Of a stretch of DNA of 64,000 nucleotides, positions 28,135 through 36,620 are shown piece by piece (the stretch's first letter is position 1; every line of letters starts with the position of its first letter). The position numbers and the translations under genes were made by a program. The notes beneath the pieces are model-generated. The model was given only the letters and a program-made list of their open reading frames with translations, made no database searches and was not told the origin of the DNA. Origin of the DNA: Streptomyces sp. Tue 6430 (GTDB lineage Bacteria > Actinomycetota > Actinomycetes > Streptomycetales > Streptomycetaceae). The stretch lies in assembly GCA_021568835.1 (NCBI GenBank), contig JAKGSH010000001.1, positions 248,001 to 312,000 on the forward strand. Direction: 5' to 3'.

Positions 28135-28908
28135 ATGAACACGATGACGTTGTGGCACATCACCGGCTGGGAGTTCGCCGCCCTCGCCCTCGCGGCCCTC
28201 CTGGTCGGCTTCTCCAAGACGGCCGTCAGCGGGGCCAACACGGTCAGCCTGGCGATCTTCGCCGCGGTCCTGCCCGCCCGCGCCTCCACCGGCGTCCTCC
28301 TGCCGATCCTGATCGCCGGGGACGTACTGGCCGTCCTCACCTACCGGCGGCACGCCCACTGGCCCACGCTGTGGCGGCTGTTCCCGGCGGTGGCCGCCGG
28401 TGTCGTCGTCGGCACGTTGTTCCTGATGCGGGCCGACGACGCGACCGTGCGCACCTCCATCGGCGCGATCCTGCTGTTCATGGCCGGGGTCACGGTGTGG
28501 CGGCGGCGCACCGCCGGGGCGGCCGACGACCCCGACGCCGTGGTGACGCGCGCCGGCCGCCTGAAGGCCCGCTCCTACGGCGTCCTCGGCGGCTTCACCA
28601 CGATGGTCGCCAACGCGGGCGGCCCGGTGATGTCGATGTACCTGTTGTCGGCGGGCTTCCGCAAACTCGGCTTCCTCGGCACCTCCGCCTTCTTCTTCCT
28701 CATCGTCAACGTCTCCAAGGTGCCGTTCAGCGTGGGCCTCGGCCTGATCGACGGCCGCTCGCTGCTGCTGGACGCGGCGCTCGCCGCGTTCGTCGTCCCC
28801 GGAGCGCTGCTCGGCAGGTGGGCGGTGCACCGCATCGACCAGCGGCTGTTCGAGCGGCTCGTCATCGCGGCGACCGTGGTCGGCGGCCTCCAACTGCTCC
28901 TGCGCTGA
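28135..28908 (+). CDS. TauE/SafE-family membrane transporter
   Basis: This 257-residue membrane protein has about eight hydrophobic segments and the family repeats (ALLVGFSKTAVSGANT near the start, GGFTTMVANAGGPVMSMYL in the middle). TauE/SafE proteins export sulfite, sulfonates or other organic anions. TAGCAT at 28119-28124 lies 10 nt before the ATG and no clear ribosome site is present. It is followed by a convergent HAD gene. Confidence 0.87.
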   Translation: MNTMTLWHITGWEFAALALAALLVGFSKTAVSGANTVSLAIFAAVLPARASTGVLLPILIAGDVLAVLTYRRHAHWPTLWRLFPAVAAGVVVGTLFLMRADDATVRTSIGAILLFMAGVTVWRRRTAGAADDPDAVVTRAGRLKARSYGVLGGFTTMVANAGGPVMSMYLLSAGFRKLGFLGTSAFFFLIVNVSKVPFSVGLGLIDGRSLLLDAALAAFVVPGALLGRWAVHRIDQRLFERLVIAATVVGGLQLLLR

Positions 28909-28930
28909 CCGACCGCTACCGCACCGACCG

Positions 28931-29737
28931 CTACCGCACCGACCGCAGCCGGTCCAGCAGCGCGGGCAGGTCCGCGAACGAGTCGACGACGTGATCCGGG
29001 GTGCCGTCGGCCGCCGCCAGCGTCTCCGGCAGGAACTTGCCGGTCCTGACCAGCACCCCGCCGAGCCCCGCCCGTTGAGCCGCGAGGACGTCCGATTCGA
29101 CGTCGTCGCCCACCATCAGCGCCTCCCCGGCGCCCGCCCCGAGGCGCCCCAGCGCGGCCGCGAAGAACGCCGGCGACGGCTTCCCCGTCACCTCGGCCGT
29201 CACCCGCGCGGCCGCCTCCAGCCCCGCGAGGAACGCCCCGGCGTCCAGCCGCAGTCCCGCGTCGGTGCGCCAGTACAGGTTGCGGTGCATCGCCACCAGC
29301 CGCGCACCCCGCTGGAGATGCCCGAAGACCCGGTCCAGTGCCTCGTACCCGAACGCGGGGCCCGCCCCGCCGAGGACCACCACGTCCACGCCGTCCGCGT
29401 CGAGGCCGACCAGGTTCACTCCGGCGAGGTCCTCCTCGACGTCACCGCTGTTCAGCAACGCGCACCGGGCGCCCGGGAACCGCTCGGCGAGGTGGGCGGC
29501 GGTCGCGGCCGGTGCGGTGAGGACGTCCCCGGCCCCCACCGGGAATCCGGCGTCCGCCAGCGTCGTCGCGATCGAGGCCCGGGTCCGCGAGGTCGTGTTC
29601 GTGACGAGGGCGACGCCGAGCCCGGCCTCCCGCACCGCCCGCAGCGCCTCCACCGCCCCCGGGAGCGGCTTCCAGGAGACGGTGAGGACCCCGTCGACGT
29701 CGATCAGGACGGCACGCACGCCACGCACAGCTCCCAT
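28931..29737 (-). CDS. HAD-IIA phosphatase (NagD/PGP-like)
   Basis: The 268-residue HAD phosphatase has motif I LIDVDGVLTVSW, motif II LVTNTTSRT, a C2 cap and motif IV MVGDDVESDVLAAQRAG. It resembles LHPP/NagD-type phosphatases acting on small phosphates. The start at 29737 is chosen because upstream in-frame codons run through simple repeats. TATCGT lies 6 nt before the ATG without a ribosome site, suggesting leaderless expression. Confidence 0.87.
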   Translation of the reverse strand: MGAVRGVRAVLIDVDGVLTVSWKPLPGAVEALRAVREAGLGVALVTNTTSRTRASIATTLADAGFPVGAGDVLTAPAATAAHLAERFPGARCALLNSGDVEEDLAGVNLVGLDADGVDVVVLGGAGPAFGYEALDRVFGHLQRGARLVAMHRNLYWRTDAGLRLDAGAFLAGLEAAARVTAEVTGKPSPAFFAAALGRLGAGAGEALMVGDDVESDVLAAQRAGLGGVLVRTGKFLPETLAAADGTPDHVVDSFADLPALLDRLRSVR

Positions 29738-29783
29738 ACGGGGACGATAGCGCCGGGTCCGGCGGCCCGCCGGAAGGATCATC

Positions 29784-29868
29784 CCGGTGCCGCCCGGTGC
29801 CGCCCGGTGCCGCCCGGTGCCGCCCGGTGCCGCCCGGTGCCGCCCGGTGCCGTCCGGTGCCGTCCGGG
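29784..29868. repeat. 10-bp tandem repeat between HAD-IIA and cobK
   Basis: The unit CCCGGTGCCG is repeated about eight and a half times, with two copies showing C to T changes near the right end. It separates the divergently transcribed HAD-IIA and cobK genes and encodes nothing recognisable. Confidence 0.9.
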
Positions 29869-29917
29869 ACCGGCCCCCGCGCGTCCGCCGCCGCCCCCGC
29901 CTCGTACGCTCGACGCC

Positions 29918-30663
29918 ATGTCCGCCCACGTCCTGGTCCTCGGCGGCACCACCGAGGCCCGCGAACTGGCCGCCGCCCTCGCGGCTCGCCCCGGTGTCCG
30001 GGTGACCTCGTCACTGGCGGGCCGGGTGTCCCGGCCGGGGCCCTCGCGGGCGACGTCCGCAGCGGCGGGTTCGGCGGGGCCGACGGGCTCGCGGCCTGGC
30101 TGGCCGAGCACGGTGTGGACGCCGTGGTCGACGCCACCCACCCCTTCGCCGCCGGCATCACCGCGAACGCGGCGCGCGCCGCGACCGCGGCCGGACGGCC
30201 CCTGGTCGTGCTGCGCCGGCCGGGCTGGCGGCCCGGCCCCGGCGACCGCTGGCACCCCGTGGGCTCACTGGCGGAGGCGGCGGAACTGCTGCCCCGCCTC
30301 GGCGACCGCGTCCTGCTGACGACGGGACGCCTGGGCCTCGCGGCCTTCGCGCACCTCACCGGGCCGCACTTCGTGGTCCGGTCGGTGGAGCCGCCCGCGC
30401 CGCCGATGCCGCCGGACACCGAACTCGTCCTGGCCCGCGGCCCGTTCACCGTCACCGGCGAACTGGCGCTGCTGCGGGAGCACCGCATCGACGTGCTGGT
30501 CACGAAGGACAGCGGAGGAGCGGCGACGGCCGCGAAGCTGACGGCCGCCCGCCGGCTGGGCCTGCCCGTCGTGGTCGTACGGCGACCGCCGCTCCCGGAC
30601 GGCGTGACGGCGGTGCCGGACGTGGCCGGGGCGCTGGAGCGGCTGGGGCTCGGCACGCCGTGA
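29918..30663 (+). CDS. cobK: Precorrin-6A reductase (one frameshift)
   Basis: CobK reduces precorrin-6A to precorrin-6B in aerobic cobalamin synthesis. The repaired 248-residue protein has VLVLGGTTEARELAAAL at the N-terminus, VDATHPFAAGITANA and KDSGGAATAAKLTAAR. One G is missing near 30043. TACGCT at 29905-29910 lies 7 nt before the ATG, so the transcript may be leaderless. It converges on cobF, another enzyme of the same pathway; no other cob genes are nearby. Confidence 0.92.
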
Positions 30664-30702
30664 CGCGGCCGCGGTGCCGGCCCCGCCCTCCCGTCGCCCC
30701 GG

Positions 30703-31476
30703 TCAGTCGCCCCGGGGGTTGCGGCGCAGCAGGTACGTGTCCATGATCCAGCCCTTGCGTTCGCGTGCCTCGGCGCGCAGGCGCTCGATGCGGGGGGCGG
30801 CCTCGGCGAGCGGGCCGGAGACCAGGATCTCGTCCGGGGTGCCGATGTAGGCGCCCCAGTAGATGTCGATGTCCTGGTCGGCGTACCGGCGGAAGGTCTG
30901 GTGGGCGTCGAGCATCACCACCACGTCGTCCACCCCCTCCGGGAACCCCTCGGCGAGCCGCCGCCCGGTGGTGATCTGCACCGGGCGGGCCACCCGGTTC
31001 AGGCCCGTGCGGTGGCGGGCGACGAGCGCCGAGACGCTGCTGACGCCGGGCACCACGTCGTACGCGAAGGTCACCGTGCCCCGGGCCAGCACCTCCTCCA
31101 GGATGCCGAGCGTGCTGTCGTACAGCGCGGGGTCGCCCCACACCAGGAACGCGCCGGTCTCGTCCTCGCCGAGCTCCTCGGCGATCAGCCGCTCGTAGAT
31201 CCCGGCACGGGCGCTGCGCCAGTCGCCGACGGCGGGGGAGTACGCGGTGCCGCCCGCACGGCGGTCCCGCTCCGGGTCGCGGGCCTCCACGACCCGGTAG
31301 CCGCCCTCCGGCAGATGCGTGTCCAGCATGTCCCTGCGCAGCCGCGTGAGGTCGCTCTTCACCTCACCCTTGTCGAGGACGAAGAACACGTCCGTGCCGC
31401 GCAGCGCCCGGACCGCCTGGAGGGTCAGCTGGTCGGGGTCGCCCGCGCCGATACCGATGACATGAATCGTTCGCAC
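30703..31476 (-). CDS. cobF: Precorrin-6A synthase (deacetylating)
   Basis: CobF methylates precorrin-5 at C-1 and releases acetate, giving precorrin-6A, the substrate of CobK encoded head-on next to it. The 257-residue protein is a tetrapyrrole methylase with IHVIGIGAGDPDQLTLQAV, LVWGDPALYDSTLGIL and VVPGVSSVSALVA. GTG 31476 gives the family length; GTG 31482 and 31500 are in-frame alternatives. The pathway order cobF then cobK explains the pairing. Confidence 0.93.
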   Translation of the reverse strand: MRTIHVIGIGAGDPDQLTLQAVRALRGTDVFFVLDKGEVKSDLTRLRRDMLDTHLPEGGYRVVEARDPERDRRAGGTAYSPAVGDWRSARAGIYERLIAEELGEDETGAFLVWGDPALYDSTLGILEEVLARGTVTFAYDVVPGVSSVSALVARHRTGLNRVARPVQITTGRRLAEGFPEGVDDVVVMLDAHQTFRRYADQDIDIYWGAYIGTPDEILVSGPLAEAAPRIERLRAEARERKGWIMDTYLLRRNPRGD

Positions 31477-31521
31477 GGCCACGAGTCTGCCGTACGCCAC
31501 CGGCGGTGACGGTGGCGGGTG

Positions 31522-32028
31522 TCAGCGCAGCCGCGGCGCCGAGGTCCGCGCGTCCACCGCCGTCCCCGACTCCTCCACCTCGCCCGCCAGCCGCCGCGCC
31601 CAGTCGGCCAGCCCGGCGAGGTCCATCCCGTACGGGTCCCACCGCCCGGAGCCGCCGGCCCACTCCTCCACGGACGCCGCCCCGCGCCGCAGCAGCCGCG
31701 GCCCGCCCGTCAGGTTGCCGCGGGCGGCATGGGTGAGACCGACCGCGAGCTGGGCCAGCCCCCGCCACAGCGTGCGCTCCGCCTCCGGACCCGACTTCCA
31801 GGCGTCCTCGAACACCTCGTGCGCGTGGAACGGCTTCCCGGCGTCCAGCAGCGCCTGCGCCTCGGCGACACTCTCCCGCGGACGGCGCACGACGCCCTCG
31901 GGCCGGCGCTCCACCCCGGTCGCCCCGTACGGCAGCGGCCGTCCCAGCCCGTCCCGGGGCCGCGCGCTGCGCGCCCGCCCCTCCTCGTCCCGGTCCCGCG
32001 CGTCCTGGCCTTTTCGCGTGCTGCCCAT
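31522..32028 (-). CDS. DUF309 protein
   Basis: The 168-residue protein has a charged N-terminal 50 residues and a DUF309 helical domain (LLDAGKPFHAHEVFEDAWKS, LWRGLAQLAVGLTHAARGN). DUF309 proteins are widespread in actinobacteria and of unknown function. It lies 46 bp upstream of cobF on the same strand and could be cotranscribed with it. No ribosome site is clear. Confidence 0.82.
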   Translation of the reverse strand: MGSTRKGQDARDRDEEGRARSARPRDGLGRPLPYGATGVERRPEGVVRRPRESVAEAQALLDAGKPFHAHEVFEDAWKSGPEAERTLWRGLAQLAVGLTHAARGNLTGGPRLLRRGAASVEEWAGGSGRWDPYGMDLAGLADWARRLAGEVEESGTAVDARTSAPRLR

Positions 32029-32126
32029 GGGGCGATTGTCCCGCGCCGGCGCCCCTTTCGGCGCAGTGCCCGGTGTGGGGTAAAGTGCTGTTCGCGCGAT
32101 CACGCGGGAATCCGCGGGAAGCGCAC

Positions 32127-32200
<74 letters not shown>

Positions 32201-32219
32201 CCAGCGACATCGCAGGTCG

Positions 32220-32253
32220 GAAGCCGCTTTCTCACTCGTGAGGAGGCGGCTTC
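32220..32253 (+). terminator. Terminator of tRNA-Pro copy 2
   Basis: GAAGCCGC pairs with GCGGCTTC, and inside it CTCAC pairs with GTGAG, giving an interrupted 13-bp stem 20 nt after the tRNA. The sequence is unrelated to the terminator of copy 1, so the duplication does not extend beyond the tRNA itself. Confidence 0.8.
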
Positions 32254-32353
32254 GGTGTGTCCGGGGGTGTTCTCCGGTGCGGCGCGGGTGCGGGGGGCCG
32301 CGTGCACCGAGGTCTCCCGCACCGGGGCGCGGGGGCGCGGATATTCTGGGATC

Positions 32354-32926
32354 ATGCCGTCCCCCCGCCGCACCGCCCGACAGGCCGACCTGCTGGAACG
32401 ACTCGTCGCGCTGCTGACGGCGGAGGGGTTCTCCGACCTCACCCTGGACGATCTCGCCGAGCGGCTGCGCTGCTCCAAGACCACCCTGTACCAGCTGGCC
32501 CGCAGCAAGCAGGGGCTGGTCGTGGAGGCGGTCAAGCACTACTTCCGGGGCGCGACCGAGGCCGTGGAGAAGCGGGTGGCGCAGACCGGCGACCCCTCCG
32601 ACCGCGTCCGCGTCTACCTGACGGCCGTCGCCGAGCAGCTGCGCCCGCTGTCCCGCCGTTTCCTCGACGACGTGGCCGAGTTCCCGCCCGCGCGCGAGGT
32701 GTACGAGGCCAACACGCGCATGGCGGCGGAACGGGTGCGCCGGCTGATCGCGGAGGGCGTCTCCGACGGCGCCTTCCGCGAGGTGCACACCGCCTTCGTC
32801 GGCGAGGTCGCCGCCGCCACCATGCGCCAGATCCAGCAGGGCGAACTGAAGGCGCGCACCGGGTTGACCGACGCCGAGGCGTACGAGCAGCTCGCCTCGC
32901 TCATCGTGCACGCCGTCTCCTCCTGA
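32354..32926 (+). CDS. TetR-family regulator
   Basis: The 190-residue TetR protein has HTH segment TLDDLAERLRCSKTTLYQLA and a C-terminal ligand domain. TATTCT at 32342-32347 lies 6 nt before the ATG with no ribosome site, suggesting leaderless expression. The next genes on the same strand are an acyl-CoA dehydrogenase and an SDR, so it plausibly controls acyl-CoA oxidation with an acyl-CoA ligand. The inverted repeat at 33107-33132 is a candidate target. Confidence 0.88.
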   Translation: MPSPRRTARQADLLERLVALLTAEGFSDLTLDDLAERLRCSKTTLYQLARSKQGLVVEAVKHYFRGATEAVEKRVAQTGDPSDRVRVYLTAVAEQLRPLSRRFLDDVAEFPPAREVYEANTRMAAERVRRLIAEGVSDGAFREVHTAFVGEVAAATMRQIQQGELKARTGLTDAEAYEQLASLIVHAVSS

Positions 32927-32945
32927 GAACGGCGGCTCCGGCGCC

Positions 32946-33054
32946 TTCGGTTCCGTCCGCCCCGGTCCCGTCCGCCCCGGTCCTGTCCGCCCCGGTCCCG
33001 TCCGCTCCGGTTCGGTCTGGTTCGCTCCGGTTCCGTCCGCCCCGGTTCCGGCCC
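32946..33054. repeat. Imperfect 15-bp tandem repeat
   Basis: Variants of CCGTCCGCCCCGGTC recur about seven times between the TetR and acyl-CoA dehydrogenase genes. Copies drift by C/T changes, mostly in the right half. No coding content is recognised. Confidence 0.8.
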
Positions 33055-33106
33055 CTTCGATCCCGTGCGCGGATGCCCCGGCACGCCCGCGTGCAGTACT
33101 GTGAAT

Positions 33107-33132
33107 GATACTTTCGTACTCTTTCCAGTATC
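33107..33132. promoter_or_regulatory. Candidate operator/promoter of the acyl-CoA dehydrogenase operon
   Basis: GATACT (33107-33112) and AGTATC (33127-33132) are perfect inverted repeats 14 bp apart in an AT-rich patch 18 bp before the acyl-CoA dehydrogenase start. Several TACT half-sites (33097, 33109, 33117) surround it. Control by the TetR gene upstream is inferred from position. Confidence 0.45.
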
Positions 33133-33149
33133 ACTTCGTGGAGGTCGAC

Positions 33150-34328
33150 ATGCCTGCCACTCGCGCACTGCCCACCGAGGAAGCCGTCGACCTCGTCGAA
33201 CTCACGCGCACCCTCGCCGCCAGGGAACTCGCGCCCCGGGTCGCCGACGCGGAGGCGGACGGCGCGTTCCCGCGGGACGTCTTCCGCACCCTCGGGCGCA
33301 GCGGCCTGCTCGGGCTGCCCTTCGCCGAGGAGCACGGCGGGGCGGGACAGCCGTACGAGGTGTACCTCCAGGTCCTGGAGGAGGTCGCCGCGGTCTGGTC
33401 CAGCGTGGCCGTGGGGATCTCGGTGCACGCGCTGTCCTGCTTCCCGCTGGCCCGCTTCGGCACCGAGGAGCAGCGGCGCAAGTGGCTGCCCGAGATGCTG
33501 GGCGGAGAACTGCTCGGCGCGTACTGCCTGTCCGAGCCGCACGCCGGCTCGGACCCGGCGGCGATGCTCACGCGCGCCGTCCGCGACGGCGACGAGTACG
33601 TCCTCAACGGCGCCAAGGCGTGGACGACGCACGGCGGGTACGCCGACTTCTACACGGTCATGGCCCGCACCTCCGACGACCGCGCCCGCGGCATCTCCTG
33701 CTTCCTCGTCCCGGCGGACACCCCGGGTCTCAGCGCCGACCCGCCGGAGCGGAAGATGGGCCTGACGGGGTCGGCGACGGCCACCATGCGCCTCGACGAC
33801 GTGCGGGTGCCCGTCGAACGGCGGATCGGGGAGGAGGGGCAGGGCTTGAGGATCGCGCTCGCCTCCCTGGACTGCGGCAGGCTCGGCATCGCCGCTGTCG
33901 CCACCGGCCTCGCCCAGGGCGCCCTGGACCACGCGGTGCGCTACGCCCGCGAGCGGGAGACCTTCGGCAAGCCGATCATCGAGCACCAGGGCCTGGCCTT
34001 CGTCCTCGCCGACATGGGGGCGGCGACCGAGTCGGCGCGCGCCATGGCGCTCACCGCCGCCCGGCTCAAGGACGCCGGCCTGCCCTTCACCCGGGAGGCG
34101 TCCGTCGCCAAGCTCGTGGCCACCGACAACGCCATGAAGGTGACCACGGACGCGGTGCAGGTCCTCGGCGGGTACGGATACACCCGCGACTTCCCCGTCG
34201 AGCGCTTCATGCGCGAGGCGAAGGTCATGCAGATCTTCGAAGGAACCAATCAGATCCAGCGCATGATCATCTCGCGTGCGCTGGACCGGAACGAGGGCGG
34301 TGCGCTCACCGTCCTCGGCAAGGAGTGA
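33150..34328 (+). CDS. Acyl-CoA dehydrogenase
   Basis: The 392-residue flavoenzyme has the FAD/substrate motifs YCLSEPHAGSDPAAM and KAWTTHGGYADFYTVMART. C-terminal motifs are RETFGKPIIEHQGLAFVLAD, VQVLGGYGYTRDFPVERF and IFEGTNQIQRMI, the last carrying the expected catalytic Glu. It would introduce a double bond into an acyl-CoA, and sequence style suggests short or branched chains. GGAGG precedes the ATG at 33150. It is cotranscribed with the SDR that follows. Confidence 0.93.
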   Translation: MPATRALPTEEAVDLVELTRTLAARELAPRVADAEADGAFPRDVFRTLGRSGLLGLPFAEEHGGAGQPYEVYLQVLEEVAAVWSSVAVGISVHALSCFPLARFGTEEQRRKWLPEMLGGELLGAYCLSEPHAGSDPAAMLTRAVRDGDEYVLNGAKAWTTHGGYADFYTVMARTSDDRARGISCFLVPADTPGLSADPPERKMGLTGSATATMRLDDVRVPVERRIGEEGQGLRIALASLDCGRLGIAAVATGLAQGALDHAVRYARERETFGKPIIEHQGLAFVLADMGAATESARAMALTAARLKDAGLPFTREASVAKLVATDNAMKVTTDAVQVLGGYGYTRDFPVERFMREAKVMQIFEGTNQIQRMIISRALDRNEGGALTVLGKE

Positions 34329-34330
34329 TG

Positions 34331-35089
34331 ATGCAGCTCGAGAACACCGCCGCCCTTGTCACCGGCGGTGCGTCCGGCCTCGGCGCGGCCACCGCGAAGG
34401 CGCTCGCCGAGGGCGGCGCGCGGGTCTTCGCCCTGGATCTGAAGGACGGCATCGACAAGGCGCCCGAGGTGCCCGGCGTGAGCTACGTGCCCGCCGACGT
34501 CACCGACCCCGAGCAGGTGCGGGCCGCCGTCGCCACCGCGGCCGGCTCGGGCGTGCCGCTGCGCACCGTCGTCAACTGCGCCGGCATCGGCCCGTCGATG
34601 CGGATCCTCGGCAAGAAGGGCGTCCACGACCTCGCCCTGTACGCGAAGGTGATCCAGATCAACCTGGTGGGCACCTTCAACGTCCTCGCGCTCGCCTCGG
34701 AGGCCATCGCCGGGACCGAGGCCGACGACAACGGCCAGCGGGGCGTGATCGTCAACACCGCCTCCATCGCCGCCTACGACGGCCAGATCGGCCAGGCCGC
34801 CTACTCCTCCTCCAAGGGCGGCGTCGTCGGACTGACCCTGCCGGCCGCCCGCGATCTCGCCCAGTACGGCATCCGGGTGTGCACCATCGCCCCGGGCATC
34901 GTCGAGACCCCCATGCTGGCCACCGTCTCCGAGGAGTTCCGCGCCTCGCTCGCCGCCGGGGTGCCCTTCCCGCGCCGGCTGGCCCTGCCCGAGGAGTACG
35001 CGAAGCTGGCCCTGGCGATCGTCGACCACGACTACCTCAACGGCGAGACCATCCGCATGGACGGCGCGCTGCGGATGGCGCCGCGGTGA
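34331..35089 (+). CDS. SDR, 3-hydroxyacyl-CoA dehydrogenase type II (HSD10-like)
   Basis: The 252-residue short-chain dehydrogenase has NAD motif VTGGASGLGAATA, NCAGIGPS, a catalytic Ser-Tyr-Lys set in NTASIAAYDGQIGQAAYSS and SSKGG, and PGIVETPML. It resembles HSD17B10-type enzymes oxidising 3-hydroxyacyl-CoA. ATG 34331 sits 5 nt after AGGAG; ATG 34328, which overlaps the upstream stop, is too close. With the acyl-CoA dehydrogenase it gives two steps of a beta-oxidation spiral; no linked hydratase was seen. Confidence 0.9.
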   Translation: MQLENTAALVTGGASGLGAATAKALAEGGARVFALDLKDGIDKAPEVPGVSYVPADVTDPEQVRAAVATAAGSGVPLRTVVNCAGIGPSMRILGKKGVHDLALYAKVIQINLVGTFNVLALASEAIAGTEADDNGQRGVIVNTASIAAYDGQIGQAAYSSSKGGVVGLTLPAARDLAQYGIRVCTIAPGIVETPMLATVSEEFRASLAAGVPFPRRLALPEEYAKLALAIVDHDYLNGETIRMDGALRMAPR

Positions 35090-35158
35090 CGCGCGGGGAC
35101 TGACGGACTGACTGACCGGCCGTCGGCCGGCAGCCGACGGTCGGAAGCCGGAGGTGTG

Positions 35159-35187
35159 ACGGGACGCACGGTGAACGTGCGTCCCGT
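35159..35187 (+). terminator. Stem-loop terminator after the acyl-CoA operon
   Basis: A perfect 12-bp stem (35159-35170 with 35176-35187; core GGGACGCACG) encloses the loop GTGAA 70 bp after the SDR stop. Confidence 0.85.
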
Positions 35188-35202
35188 TCTGCTGTATGCC
35201 CA

Positions 35203-35274
35203 CCCGGTGGCCCGGTGGCCCGGTGGCCCGGTGGCCCGGTGGCCCGGTGGCCCGGTGGCCCGGTGGCCCGGTGG
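35203..35274. repeat. 8-bp tandem repeat, nine perfect copies
   Basis: CCCGGTGG is repeated nine times without a mismatch. It lies between a terminator and the sugar-importer promoter. The length is not a multiple of three and no gene covers it. Similar but degenerate units occur near 27980-28080. Confidence 0.93.
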
Positions 35275-35447
35275 CCCGCGGCCGCCGGTCGTTGGTCGCC
35301 AGGCCGCCGGTCCTCGGTGTCGGCGCCTCCTCGGGGCGGATGAGGCTCCCGCATACGGGGTAGAGATCGCTCCCTCGGGTGTGGGGCCCGCCCGCCCAAC
35401 CACCCTCACTTTGTTCTTACATTCGAACCTGCTGGTGAAATAATGTC

Positions 35448-35487
35448 TTGACAAAGTATTGACAGTGGGCGTCCCAGGGGATTGGAT
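35448..35487 (+). promoter_or_regulatory. Promoter region of the ribose/fructose-type ABC importer
   Basis: Two TTGACA hexamers occur at 35448-35453 and 35459-35464, one helical turn apart. The second is followed after 17 bp by TTGGAT, a possible -10. The surrounding 35410-35465 is unusually AT-rich, and ACTTTGT (35408) is an inverted match of ACAAAGT (35451), which may reflect a regulator site. Confidence 0.5.
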
Positions 35488-35593
35488 CCCGTCCCAGCAG
35501 CGCGCAGTTCCCGACCCTCCGGTCCGGGCCCGGATCCTCGTGATCGCCTCCCTTTCCCGTCGTTCCCCTGTCGCACAGTGAGGTGCAGGAAAG

Positions 35594-36620
35594 ATGGACA
35601 GCTCTTCCCCTCCCGTCCCTCCCGTTCCCGCAGAATCGCCCCGGTCGTGGCCGCGGCCGCCGCGACCGCCCTGACCCTCGCGGGCTGCTCCAGCAGTTCC
35701 GGCGGCAAGAAGGCCGAGGAGGGAGGGGCGGGGCCGCCGCCGGCAAGGCCACCACGCCCCGCATGACCGTCGCGCTGGTGACCCACCAGTCGCCCGGGGA
35801 CACCTTCTGGGACATCGTCCGCAAGGGCGCCGAGGCCGCCGCCGCCAAGGACAACGTCAAGCTGGTCTACTCCGCCGACCCCAACGCCGGCACCCAGGCC
35901 AGCCTGGTGCAGAACGCGATCGACCAGAAGGTCGACGGCATCGCCGTCACCCTCGCCAAGCCCGACGCCCTCAAGGACGTCGTCGCCAGGGCGAAGGCCG
36001 CGAACATACCCGTCGTCGGCCTCAACTCCGGTGTCAGCGAGTGGAAGAGCCTCGGTCTGACGGAGTTCTTCGGCCAGGACGAGACCGTGGCCGGCGAGGC
36101 GCTCGGCAACCGGCTGAACTCCGAAGGCGCCAAGAAGGTCGCCTGCGTCATCCAGGAACAGGGCAACATCGGCCTCACCCAGCGCTGCGACGGAGTGAAG
36201 AAGACCTTCTCCGGCACCACGGAGACCGTGTACGTCAACGGCACCGACATGCCCTCGGTGAAGTCGACGATCACCGCCAAGCTCAAGCAGGACAGCGCCG
36301 TCGACTACGTCGTGACCCTGGGCGCCCCGTTCGCACTGACCGCCGTCCAGTCGGTGTCGGAGGCGGGCAGCAAGGCGAAGATCGCCACCTTCGACCTGAA
36401 CAAGAACCTCACGGGCGCCATCGGCCAGGGCACCATCCAGTTCGCCGTCGACCAGCAGCCCTACCTCCAGGGCTACCTGGCGATCGACTCGCTGTGGCTC
36501 TACGAGAACAACGGCAACTACCTGGGCGGCGGGGAGCAGCCGGTGCTGACCGGCCCGGCCTTCGTCGACAAGTCCAACGTCGACGCGGTCGCCGCGTACG
36601 CCGCGAAGGGCACCCGGTGA
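35594..36620 (+). CDS. Sugar-binding lipoprotein, type-1 periplasmic fold (frameshifts)
   Basis: A substrate-binding lipoprotein with signal VVAAAAATALTLAGC (lipobox LAGC). The ribose/fructose-type binding domain contains LVTHQSPGDTFWDIVRKGAE, NAIDQKVDGIAVTLAKPD and TFDLNKNLTGAIGQG. A base is missing near 35738 (GAGAAAGKATTP is restored). The start is uncertain: ATG 35594 after AGGA needs a second missing base before the signal, while GTG 35578 needs none. The mature protein is about 310 residues. It heads a three-gene importer. Confidence 0.85.

Noticed and set aside
35203..35274. Tandem array as a possible CRISPR
   Set aside because: The 8-bp units are contiguous with no spacers, and no cas genes are near.
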